A stretch of DNA of 45,876 nucleotides, taken from Bigelowiella natans CCMP2755. Taxonomy: Eukaryota > Cercozoa > Chlorarachniophyceae. Both the position numbers and the translations under genes were made by a program. Under the pieces are notes generated by a model. It made no database searches. It was not told the DNA's origin and was given only the letters and a program-made list of their open reading frames with translations. This document shows, one piece after another, positions 1-9,567 of this stretch (the first letter of the stretch is position 1; each line of letters starts with the position of its first letter). The stretch is from positions 1 to 45,876 of the forward strand of contig ADNK01000470.1 in assembly GCA_000320545.1 (NCBI GenBank), given 5' to 3'.

Positions 1-77
1 GATTGGTAAATGCGTTTTTCTTGCATCTCCCGCCCCTCCCCCCTCTCCCCCTTTCGGCCCTCTCTTTGTTTAATCAG

Positions 78-312
78 GACCTGATGAAGAGTGCTGAATC
101 AAGGAAAAAAAAGGTCAACCGCCCTATGCTTTTGCGTACGCCTCAGATGTTTTTGGCTGATATTTGTTGTCCCAAATGGCCCCGCCCTGTGTACAAATCA
201 GATTGCGGCGTTAAAGGGGAGCTTCACTGGTTCGCCTTTCGAGGTGTTGTAGGATGATTGCGATGATGATGATGATGATTAGCTATACCGTTGATTGCTG
301 TGTTTATTAATG

Positions 313-352
<40 letters not shown>

Positions 353-528
353 CACTTATTCGTTGCATCGTAAAACAGGCCTACAAGAAAATGACTCGGT
401 CCGCCTCCCAGTATCATCTTCGCCCCGATCGGTACCAGGAAGAGGAGAGGGAGGAACAAGGCGGCTCCTTAACTTTCAAGAGCGGCCGCGGAGTTGACAA
501 TGATGATGACGACGATTACAGCGATTAG
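78..528 (+). CDS. 3' end of an unrecognised gene (partial)
   Basis: I do not recognise this gene. The last exon appears to begin at 379 after a TTCG...AAACAG acceptor that follows a (TA)n tract, and reads to a TAG at 526-528. That reading ends in a strongly acidic tail (DNDDDDDYSD), typical of a genuine soluble C-terminus. A plausible preceding exon runs about 78-243 (AG acceptor before GACCTGATG, GT donor after TTCGAG) and is rich in K/R and Cys. The phase joining these two exons favours a different frame of the last exon, which would stop at 497, so the C-terminus is ambiguous. The gene starts outside the window. No family can be named. Confidence 0.35.
316..350. repeat. (TA)n microsatellite in a probable intron
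   Basis: About 17 uninterrupted TA units, ending some 28 bp before the acceptor proposed at 378. It is the first of twelve similar tracts in the window. Confidence 0.95.
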
Positions 529-972
529 ATCTAAGTAGTAAAAATCTATATCTAGAGTGCAACTCTGCATGTACATCGTCGAGGCCTGGCAACTGCTATT
601 CCTTGCAGGAGTGTCGTGAATACATGTTGTGATGGCCCAAGTGGACGCGCGCGAGGCGGGCATGCGATGCTAGCATAGCATGCATGCATGTGCACTGCTA
701 GACTGCACAAAACAATTTATAGCTAGCTAGAATGGCCAATGCTTCAATATACACCCAGATGCCGTTTGTCTTGACGTTCAGACACAGACGAAAGCTGCAA
801 CTTTAAGTGCACCACGTCTTCATTTGCCCATGCAGAGCTCTGCTGTGCTCATCATGCAATCGCATATATATCGCCGTGCTAGCGTGACTGGACTAGCGGA
901 GTCACAGCTCGACCAACAAACGTGCACAGCACTACAGACGAAACTAGGCGCATGCACTGCAGCCTGAGTGTT

Positions 973-1016
<44 letters not shown>

Positions 1017-1296
1017 GTTTTGACATGCAAAGCCAGGTTGCATGTATGATGTGGCATCTCCCACAGAAATGTGCATGCATATATGTGTGCATGTGCACAC
1101 AAACACATGATTTAAACATAGACAATTCTGAATAGCTACATTAGAGCAACCATGATCGTAATTTTATAGATCATCAATGCTCGTCATGTCTAAATGTGTA
1201 CATGTACATGCACTCGGGGCGACAAGTAGTATTCTCCTTGTTTGCAGTTGTAATTGCCCACGACGATCGAATTCACATGCAGGATAATAATCTTTG
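529..1296. other. Convergent 3'-3' intergenic region rich in short palindromes
   Basis: No coding exon is apparent between the TAG at 528 and the stop at 1297. The region is crowded with overlapping GCATGC, GCTAGC and TGCACA/TGTGCA palindromes (for example 660-705, 717-731, 872-900, 1071-1100, 1196-1212) and contains a long (GT)n tract. Similar blocks lie beside the 3' ends of other genes here. No small RNA or transposon ends were recognised. Confidence 0.5.
979..1012. repeat. (GT)n microsatellite
   Basis: Pure TG/GT dinucleotide tract of about 34 bp in the 3'-3' intergenic region, preceded by an imperfect TTTGTTTG lead-in. Confidence 0.95.
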
Positions 1297-1708
1297 TTAT
1301 ATCTCGAAAATAGGTTCCCCCCTCTTCCCAGGTTTTGCTTGTTGCTTCCTCCGTCTCCTCTTCTCAGCAGCCTTTTCCTTCATTCGGCTTAACGCAATTT
1401 CATAGATCTCGTCCATTTCTTTCTCCCAGTTCTCGTCTTCCTCTACGGGGGCGAAGAATTTAGGATCCTTCGCGTCACTAATTCTCCTAATGATGTCAGG
1501 AACAAAGCCCATGGCCTCGATTTCCTGTAAATTATGATGATGACATCTGTCACAATCTATCCTTTCAAGGAGAAGAAACCTCTTCTCTGACAAACAACAG
1601 GCTGTTTTGCTTGACCTCTGTCACGCCATGTTCGTAAGTTATTTCAGCAACTGGCGTTGTCGTCAGAGGAAGGTTGTGCGGACTCTCCGTGAAATCAACG
1701 AGTTCGAC
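1297..1708 (-). CDS. Unrecognised basic/acidic protein, C-terminal exons
   Basis: Not recognised. Two exons are well supported: 1580-1708 (acceptor TTCTTCAG directly after a (TA)n tract, donor GAAGAG|GTTTCT) and 1297-1524 (acceptor TTTACAG). They join in phase to give a stretch running through LLFVREE and EIEAMGFVPDIIRRISD, then an acidic-aromatic section (FFAPVEEDENWEKEMDEIYE) and a highly basic tail (KRRRRKQQAKPGKRGE) before the stop. The basic tail could be a nuclear or nucleolar signal. Further 5' exons must exist; a coding-looking stretch around 1990-2100 (reading FASPFVYEMEIMLYSM) may be one, but I could not join it in phase. The start codon is unresolved. Confidence 0.5.
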
Positions 1709-1714
1709 CTGAAG

Positions 1715-1716
<2 letters not shown>

Positions 1717-1749
<33 letters not shown>
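1717..1749. repeat. (TA)n microsatellite abutting a splice acceptor
   Basis: Sixteen TA units inside the intron of the 1297-1708 gene. On the minus strand the tract runs almost directly into the TTTCTTCAG acceptor, so it takes the place of the usual polypyrimidine/branch region. Confidence 0.9.
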
Positions 1750-1751
<2 letters not shown>

Positions 1752-2611
1752 CGTTGGCGCAAACGCGCATGGCTAATCTGTCCTTACAACAAGAATTTCT
1801 TCACAATATAACACGATTTACGTGCTTTGTGACTGACGAGCTCGCCGTATCATACAAGACAGGCCAATCACCTTGCAGTCTGGATTAGAGTCTTTCGCGA
1901 ATTTCGTGGTTGCCCTACGAAGAAGAAGCAGCAGCAGCAGCAGCAGCAGCAAATCGTCATGTTCGATAGCACTCTGCTCTCTCATCTAATTCAATCGCTC
2001 CAGCTTTTGCAGTAGTTTTCATCGAGTACAACATGATTTCCATCTCATAGACGAAAGGAGAAGCGAAGTTAAACGTCGCCGTACCTTCGCCACAGGTCGT
2101 AGGAGCTACCTGCCTTCGGACACAAGTGCGTGGTTTTAATCACAAGGCGCTTAATGCCCTGTAGATTGAACTTCGCAAAGAGTCCTGAGGTTTAGAAAAG
2201 GGTATGTGAAATGTTGTACTTGTCACAACTGGCAAATGGCCAGGGTACATGTGACGGGATCTCCCATTGTTGGCTGCAATACACCCCCATCTCACCCGCC
2301 ATAGCTCTTTCTCGGCACGAAGTATCAACTGGATGGGTGAGCTACATTTTTTGGGGATTTTTTTTAGGATATTTTCCCTATAAATTGCATACCATTTATC
2401 TTTACGCAGACAGAGGAATGACAGTGTTATCTTCAATCAAAAATATTTTCTGACTTCGCCCCCAAGATGTTTCGCGGATTAGGAAAATTCTCGACGATAG
2501 ACAATTGAATTATGCCTTCTTCTCCCTGCAAACATCGTAAGATTTTTTTTTTTTATGAATCATGGAAACAACAGTAACAACAATTACCAGCGCGAGATTC
2601 CCTAACCATTA
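1750..2611. other. 5' region between divergent genes, with (CAG)n
   Basis: Holds the unresolved 5' part of the minus-strand gene and the upstream region of the Elongin-A-like gene. A (CAG/CTG)8 trinucleotide tract occupies about 1928-1950. No conserved product was recognised in the open frames at 2140-2450. A T-run and AT-rich segment (2545-2610) directly precedes the ATG at 2612. Confidence 0.4.
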
Positions 2612-3676
2612 ATGGAGTCATCGATAGGAGGAGCGATCCCGGAGGAAAGCGACCAGGCACAAGGGGAGGTTGAGCTTGCGAAGTCTCTCTTACTCTACGA
2701 GGATGAAGGCATTAGCGTCTCTACGATCACATGCTCTATTCCGCCTCACCTTGCGGAAATCATCCTCACCTATCTCCCCCATCCGATTTGCCTACAGGTT
2801 CGGGGAAAAGGGGGGGTGGTAGGAATTTCAGCTGGGCCGAACTCATTGTAGCTCTTTCCTCACATTTAGGTTGCAATTCGGATCCCAAGCTTGTCTGGTA
2901 GCTTTCATCTCTGGAGGTATTATCTCTTCCCCCCCCGCCCTTTAATGATGAACGTAACGAAAACATTTTCTCCTTTCCCCCTCCCATAAATTTCAGGGAT
3001 TTATGCCAGCGTCAATACCCTGTCGTCATGCGACGTGGAAAGGTGAAACACCGCAGTTGAGTTGTTCTTCTCGCCCCCCCTCCCCCACCCGCGTATTCAC
3101 GATTCGTCTGCCTCCTTGAATTCATTAGGGAAAGAGGAAGAAACATCGAAAGATGATGCAGGTTAGCAGCACTGCAGAACAGAGATCGGGGGAGGGGAGG
3201 GGGGCAGGGGCGGCTTACTTTCAGTTTTATTATTTTCAGTAGTATGACACTTTTACCTTCTCTACCTCTAGGAATCTAATACAGCCCATTTTTGGAGGTC
3301 CAGATACCACGGTATTAGTAATATTCTCAATTACTATATATGCTGCTTGTCGCTGCTGCTAGCGATAATGATAATGACGAAGCGTGCCGGTGCGACACCC
3401 CCTCGCCCCCCTCCCCCTTTGATTCGTTTAGAGCGCTGGACTGCCACGCTACGGCTGCGGAAAGAACGCGAGCAGAAGCTGCGCAACCTAAAGTAAAAAT
3501 AGCGCTACACACAAGCAAGAACAACGCAAAAAGCAGCTAGTTTGTGATCACGAACATCGGCGAATTTTATCATGCAACTCCTCCCAACCTATAGGTACCA
3601 ATATTTGAGACAGTACAGCAAGAGCAGATGGAAGAGCAAGATGGTGAGTAGTAGCGAGCGTTTTTTTGGAGAATAG
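2612..3676 (+). CDS. Elongin-A-like protein (F-box-like plus ELOA C-terminal motif)
   Basis: Probable homologue of Elongin A, the transcription elongation factor SIII subunit that also serves as substrate adaptor of an ElonginBC-cullin E3 ligase. Exons that keep phase: 2612-2798 (ATG start), about 2869-2902, about 2997-3041, then about 3129-3165, 3272-3309, 3433-3493 and 3594-3676. The N-terminal part gives an F-box-like helix pair (EIILTYLPHPICLQ, then SFHLWRDLCQRQYPVVM), as expected for the BC/F-box module. Downstream comes a Trp-Arg pair (AHFWRSRYHERW) and the motif LRLRKEREQKLRNLK, which matches the (E/S)WR...YLRL..AREQRLR segment that follows the F-box in Elongin A. The last exon is basic and ends at TAG 3674-3676. 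The total is short (about 150-160 residues) because the long animal N-terminal TFIIS-like region is absent, as in fungi. The 3129-3165 exon is the least certain. Confidence 0.6.
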
Positions 3677-4682
3677 GGGAGGAGATATAGCCGATACGAT
3701 TATGACACAAAAATGCTGCATCAAGCCGAAATAAGGGGTTATTACTGTGAATGGAATGGTTGTGCTCGGAGATGTTTCTTTTAACCGCATCAGTGTGTGG
3801 CCAGTAAGTAAAGAAATACTTATTCATTCTCTCCTCATCAGAATCAATCGGTTCGTCATCGGCACTAGCTCGAAAACAGTTGAATGATTTTTGAATATCG
3901 TGACGACTGCGCGGCGACAGTTTCAGACCCATCATGTATACGTCCCAGCGCGCTCTATGTCCGACAATTTGAACAGACTGCACACAGATCAAGTCTACGT
4001 GTAACAACCCAAGCGGATATATGCTGCAGCAGCAAATTAGCAAAATACCTACATGTGCGTGCAGCAGCATGCACCCGCCAACGATGTAAATACATGGAAT
4101 AAGATATTACAAACATGCTGGCATGCATAAATCTGTGGTGTACATGTTGGGGACATCACGCATCACATGATTTGCGACATCTCCGCCGGCACGTCGCATG
4201 ATGTGATCTGCATCTAGCTATGTAATTCGCATGTACATATATGTACATAGAGTGCACAATTGCACTACTACTACCAATGCATGCCATGGATTTCAATATA
4301 TGGATCCTCTCGGCAACACCTAGCTAGCTCGTCGTGACGTAGTAAGCCAGAGCGGCGGCCTGCTAACCTACGCTGGCGCATGAGCTTGCTCCATGACTGA
4401 CATGCGCTCTTTGCCATGGCACACATCTACCTCATAATAGACACAGTATAAGCACGTAGTGTCTATCATCCCTTTGTGATGCATTCGCAAACGTGTTGAT
4501 TGGCATGTGCAGCGTGTCACATGAATGCGAAAGGTTTGTATGCGCACACATATAGCGACGGCGTCATGACGTACGCACACAAAATGCATGCAGGAGGAAT
4601 ATATGTAGAGACACAAAGTCTACAAAGGAACATTCGCGAAGAATGAGTACAACTTCGACCACACAGCAGCTGCATCACTCTA
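3677..4682. other. Convergent 3'-3' intergenic region rich in palindromes
   Basis: No gene seen. GCATGC, TGTACA, GCTAGC and TGCGACA-type palindromes cluster at about 4060-4335 and again at 4582. The long minus-strand open frame at 3570-4070 has no recognisable protein features and is not called. Confidence 0.45.
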
Positions 4683-5913
4683 CTACGCGCTATTACTGTT
4701 ATTTTTGGTCTGGTTTTTAGGAAGCATGATGCATAGCCGTGGAGTGATGCAGTCCCATAATTCACCACAGGCTTTCGCTACAACATCGAGCTGCAGCCTC
4801 TCCAGCCACGCAATGTGCGCGCGCAAGCAATCCTTCTCTTCGCCCACAATTCGAGCCGCAGCGCGTTTGCGGGCATCCCTTTGGACCTCTTCCGTGCTGA
4901 TATCCGGGTAGTAGCTGACGGTGCGCGACGCACGCAGAATACACGGGCAAAATGTCAGAAAGAAAGAAATGCTACAATACAAGGGGCGGAGAAACGAAAT
5001 CAGGAAGCAGACTTTACCCTCCCCCCCTCCCCCCCTTCCTCCTCCTCGAATTCTCATCAGGATCACAATTCGGCAGCAGGAATATAGACATGGAAAGTGA
5101 GAGACAACAACAACAACAACAAACACAGTTTGTGGAACAGGCAAATGCAGTAGTGAGCGACTCTTCATTCACGCGGCGCTGCGTCGCTGACCTCGTAGCG
5201 ATGGTTTCATCTTCCACGGGAAAGTCTCTGAGCTTCATAGAAGCCAGATTTTCGAGGGTCGCCTTGAAGTTGGGAGGAATCTCCACTCGCGGAAAGGGCG
5301 ACGACCCACCCGCACCAACGCCGGCTGATATTGGGCTAGCTTTGATGCGGTCATTGAGCTCCGCAACGAAGCTGTCGTAACTGTCCTTTGGAAGCATGAG
5401 CAGCCTGAGGCATTCCAACATCTCCCACTCCGCCCCCCCGTCTGACTTCACTTCAAAGTACTCCGAAAAGTCGCCTCGCCCTCGTGCCCCTCCCCGGGGC
5501 TGCATCTTCGTGTGCAGGGGAGGAGTAGGCGCTTCCTGGTCGCCAGCGGCGGCTCGTAGTTTTTCCTGGTTTTGCTCCTCCTGTAGCTGCTGCTGGTGAT
5601 GCTGAGAGCCGCTCACGCTTGGGATGAGTTTACACCGTCGGATGAACGACAAGCGTTCTGCGAGCTCTTCTATCGAGGCAGAAAAAGAGGACGAAGATGA
5701 CGATGAAGAAGCAGCACCAGCCGCAGCCTTGACGACGTATTCAAAGGGTATCTCACTGCTGCTTAAGGCCCGAGCGCTTCCTGGAGAGGTATATCAGTCG
5801 CAATGTGTGTGTGTGTGTGTGTGTGTATGTGTGTGTGTGTGTGTGGAAAGAGAGAGAAGGGGTTGGGTGGAAGAGGGGGGTGGGAGGGAGGGGGAGACCA
5901 CACCCAATCACCG

Positions 5914-5956
<43 letters not shown>

Positions 5957-6929
5957 TATTTATAATTATAATTATTAAAAGACGGAAAGTCTTAATTCAG
6001 TGGCGAGCGCATAGCAGCAGTTGTTAATTCCAGTATGATTCTATGCATCACACGAACGATGATGACGATGTACCATCGATAAATGCATATCGTCGGAGGA
6101 GCTCAGCATTGGGTAGATCGCCATAGGAAACAAACAGCTGCTCGCCCTTCCCCACGGGCCTAGTAGCTACCATCTCGAATCTGGCCGATTCTTCGCACAA
6201 GGAAAAACACACAGAGAGGTATGCGGTGAGTTCCTACCGCCACTTTACCACTCTAAACATGCGTGTGCGTGTGAGTCAGTAAATACGCGTGACTACGTCA
6301 TGTGGGATTCGATGCGTGCTTTTCGTCTTTGTAGCTGTTGATGCCGTCGTCGGTGTCTAAAGGCGTCGTTGGCGGTGGAAAGGTGCTGTGAGCGAACCGG
6401 TATTGTAAGCAAGCTTCACATTGGTAAGATTGCTTGAGGACGCATGGTTGACCATGTCCCACATCGGTACCATTCCTTGGTATCTGATAAGATGGTTGTA
6501 ACGTTCAGGTTTCTTCTCTTCGTCAGTCTATCTTTCTCCACCCCCCCCCCCCCTCTCTCTTCCCCTCTCTCTCTCCCGCTCATCGCTCGATACGCATATC
6601 TTTCTAATAGCATAACGTTGGTGTGCTGTTGTGAATATCATCTCATCAACAATCTTGAACAACGCACAAGGGCATGAGGAGGGGGAGGGGGAGGGGGAGA
6701 AAAGGTTCTTCTACCGATCGTCGCCGAGCTCGTACGAATTCGATGACACCACAATTGCAGCCCATCTGTGAGGGGGGCAATACGCAAACCAAGCAGCAGC
6801 TGCTCAAATCATCAAGCACGATCACCACCACATTCTCTACGACCCTGTGCATCATCATCATCAGCGGGAAGGGGGGGGGGATTGACGAAGCCAACAGATT
6901 CATCAAGATTGCGACGAATATCCACGAAG

Positions 6930-6974
<45 letters not shown>

Positions 6975-7620
6975 CTGTCTCACCTATACAAGCCGAAGAG
7001 CTGCTCCGTGGAGATATCTGCCCTCTCCAACATAGTCGAATTGAGGACTGTCCGGAAGAAGGGTTGCACGACGTGAAAGAACCATCGTTCCAGATGGCCT
7101 GGAATCGGTATTTCAGGTAGCAATGGGTCGCCCACGTGCAGCGTCTCATCGGCGCCGCTTTTGCTTTCGGAGATAATCTCAGGGAAGAGATGAGTGAGAG
7201 TGCGTGTGCCATTGAGCAGAGCAAGTTCCTTGAGGGCGTTGGGGAACGAGAAGGGGGGGAGGAGGGGGGGGGGGGGGGGTGGCAGAATACAGCCGTATGT
7301 TACTACAGATCTCATAGCACGGCAGTCTTGCACACGCACCCTTTTTTCCCAAAGAACGGGATGGTTCGCCGAATGCTTGAGGTTGTCAAAGTACGGTGTG
7401 TGCAACGAGGATCCCGGCGAGGAGGCGCCGACGATGAACTATTCTCAGCAGCAAACAACATGCAGCTTCAGATGATCTGAAGGAAGTGGTAATGCGGGTG
7501 TGCGGTTGTTCGTAGACGAGCATGGCAAGGTCAGGACCTCCAGCATGATGGCGATAACGAGTCCGCAGGTTTCCTATCGCATTTGTTTATTGTAAAGTTA
7601 AGTGTGCTGTGTGCGTTGTG

Positions 7621-7660
<40 letters not shown>

Positions 7661-8241
7661 CGTGTGTGTGTGTTACTATATGTGTGCACGCGTGTTTTAC
7701 CATTCCGGGGTGTGCGCCATGGCACAGGCCAGTCTCCCCCAACGCCTCAGAAATCCTTGACCTCTCCGGTAGAAATACAAGCTGCAGATATACCATGGCA
7801 ACAAAGGGTTCTCAAGCTCGATGTGTATACCTAGAGCTAATTTTGATTGTGCGCTTTAGGGTCGACGGCGGGTGTAAGCACATACGCTCTCAGGGACGCT
7901 GATGGGAACGTCGCCGGTCTTGATGTCCTCATTTGCAATGACTCCTCTCCCAAATTTAGCACCTAGGTGCGCCAATTCGCACTTGGACGTCTTTATGTCA
8001 TTTGCTGACGCCCACTCCACGAAGTGCTTCAGCGGCGGTGATGAGCGGAGTCCTTGAGGCCGCACCTCCCCGTTTCTTGCGTGCCTAAAACAGAGAAGTT
8101 AGGTGAGAATGGAGGGGGCATTACCAGGAAATTATTGAGCTTCTAACACCTCCGGGGATGATGATGAGACAGAAGAAAACAGGAGACTAGGGAGAAGGCT
8201 AAGAGGCACAGACGTCGTCGCCGCCCCTCGTGCGCTCTCAT
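4683..8241 (-). CDS. SET-domain protein methyltransferase, RuBisCO-LSMT/SETD3/SETD6 type, probably plastid-targeted
   Basis: Lysine or histidine N-methyltransferase of the class with an inserted SET domain and a C-terminal LSMT substrate-binding domain. The ATG at 8241 opens a signal-like leader (basic, then LCLLAFSLVSCFLL) followed by HHHPRRHARN, a layout that suggests import into a secondary plastid. Exon 2 (about 7893-8084) has the N-terminal SET strand (CELAHLGAKFGRGVIANEDI, SVPES). Later exons give a HP(V/L)LW segment, ELALLNGTRTL (about 7240), WAAIVVSSNSYELGDD (about 6770), the catalytic-core motif MVPMWDMVNHASSSN (about 6470, equivalent to P..D..NH) and LFVSYGDLPNAELLRRYAF (about 6100; GE..F.SYG..N..LL..Y). 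Exons below 5790 encode the helical LSMT C-terminal domain, with EWEMLECLRLLMLP and the RAAARIVGEEKDCLRAHI helix. Introns hold (TA)n and (GT)n tracts. RuBisCO large subunit, fructose-bisphosphate aldolase or another plastid protein could be the substrate; the sequence does not say which. Confidence 0.82.
5804..5952. repeat. (GT)n, G-rich and (TA)n compound tract in an intron
   Basis: A (GT)n tract (5804-5844, one TATG interruption), a purine/G-rich stretch, then a (TA)n tract (5918-5952). All lie in an intron of the SET-domain gene, between its SET core and its C-terminal domain. Confidence 0.85.
6933..6971. repeat. (TA)n microsatellite next to a splice donor
   Basis: About 19 TA units in a SET-domain gene intron. 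On the minus strand the donor TATAG|GTGAGAC lies about 14 bp before the tract. Confidence 0.9.
7623..7673. repeat. (GT)n microsatellite in an intron
   Basis: Long GT tract with one TATGC interruption in an intron of the minus-strand SET-domain gene, where it reads (CA)n. Confidence 0.9.
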
Positions 8242-8600
8242 GCCCAGTTTATGATGACACCGGAGCCAAAAGGGCAGGACGGGACGAGTACCGATCCACG
8301 TTCGTCATGATCATTTCAAATTTCGTGGAAAAACATGAGAAAATGGGGGGAAAACGACTGGGATTTGCGCATGCGACATGCCAATTTTTAGCTGGATAAT
8401 AATTGGAAAACGATTCGGATTTTTGCATGCGACATGCCAATTCTTGGCTACAGACTAGATTAAGATCGCCATTGCAGTTACTGAAGTTACTACGAAGGAC
8501 CAACACTCGAGAGCACTCCACCATGGCAAGCCAGGTCAACACCTGTCCTGTGATGATAGCCTGTGCATGCATTCTGCTTTAGTTCCCACACCCGATACGG
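8242..8600. other. 5' flank with two copies of a roughly 45-bp direct repeat
   Basis: Upstream of the SET-domain gene start. Two near-identical units at about 8350-8395 and 8406-8451 share GGAAAACGA, GGATTT and the core GCATGCGACATGCCAATT, then differ (TTTAGCT versus CTTGGCT). The unit-to-unit period is about 56 bp. The core holds the TGCGACA heptamer found in other 5' gaps and a CCAAT-like pentamer. No coding sequence was recognised. Confidence 0.6.
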
Positions 8601-9021
8601 ATGAGTGTGCAAAGCACAACGAAAAAGGTCATGGCGCTTCAATCGAAGAACCATGCTCTTCTTCAAGAAATCGCAGCTTTGAAAAAGAAGAGGCCATCGT
8701 GGTGTGATTCCACCGACCCAAATGAAAGTGTGATAAACCGTTTGGAGGTGACGGCCGCACATGGGCTTGTGTTTACGATTGGAGGATCCAATAGCAAAAA
8801 AAAGAATGATTCTGGAGAGTGCTAGAGTGTCTGGATCCGGCAGATCTGGAGGCTGGGTGGAAGCAATTCTAGAATTGCCAGCAATGGAGACTGTGAGGAC
8901 TCGCATGGGCCTCACATGCGTGGATGGGAAGCTGTTCGCGATCGGGGGAAGAAAAAATGCGGGTACCAGTAGTACTCGTCAAATCCATTCGACGGGGAAA
9001 TTTTTGCGCATCGCTGTCTAG
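8601..9021 (+). pseudogene. Degenerate kelch-repeat fragment
   Basis: The first frame (from ATG 8601) has a short coiled-coil-like N-terminus (NHALLQEIAALKKK) and a kelch blade end (AAHGLVFTIGGSN) but stops at 8825. A second frame, displaced by one base, resumes with a blade of the form ELPAMETVRTRMGLTCVDGK followed by LFAIGG, then stops at 9021. The GG doublets and the R..MG......DGKLFAIGG spacing are characteristic of kelch beta-propeller blades. A functional propeller needs about five to seven blades and only one and a half are visible, split between frames with no good splice sites. I therefore read it as a gene relic. A small spliced gene remains possible. Confidence 0.5.
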
Positions 9022-9087
9022 CTGGCAGCGAAACGGAATTTTGACAGGATTGCATGCCATGTGGTGCGATGCGCCATTGATGCGCAT

Positions 9088-9567
9088 CGAGCTATGATGA
9101 ATTCCGTCACGTGTGCGAAAACAGAGGATCGTGCTCTCGTAAGTCTAAATGATGCCCTTCCGTACACTGTGCTACTGAACCCTCATTTTGATGATCAGCT
9201 AATGTGATGTTCATGATTCAAACAAAGCCACGCCACTGCATGCAGCTTTTGCAAGAATATGAAGTTCAATGTGCAATGAGAAAGGAGAATCTAACAGCAG
9301 AAAACTACTGATTTCCACTTTTTTTGGTTTCAAATTTGCATGCACGGCAGCACATTGATTCTGCTGTGCGCATCTAGCTTATGCTAGCTAGGCGTAGGTG
9401 CGATGCACTCATGTGAAAAATTACCAAAAAAATTGCCGTGTGCTGTCACTGCTATCACTCTTCCCTCCGTTTACATCAAAGCATCAATTAATTAAAAAAA
9501 TGAAATCAAGGTGCACCTGCACCCTTGCATGCTGTACATTTTTTGTTTGATTCTTAACTTTAATTGC
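9088..9567. other. 3' flank of the TLC/flavoprotein gene
   Basis: No coding exon seen. GCATGC/TGCATGCA and GCTAGCTAGG palindromes occur at about 9237-9245, 9338-9345, 9371-9395 and 9525-9532, like the other 3' flanks. Confidence 0.4.

Noticed and set aside
3570-4070. 166-residue minus-strand open frame
   Set aside because: It crosses the 3' end of the Elongin-A-like gene and a palindrome block. It shows no domain, TM pattern or family motif, and its composition looks random.
6646-7224. 192-residue minus-strand open frame
   Set aside because: It translates through a (TA)n tract (poly-IY) and overlaps the real SET-domain exons in another frame.
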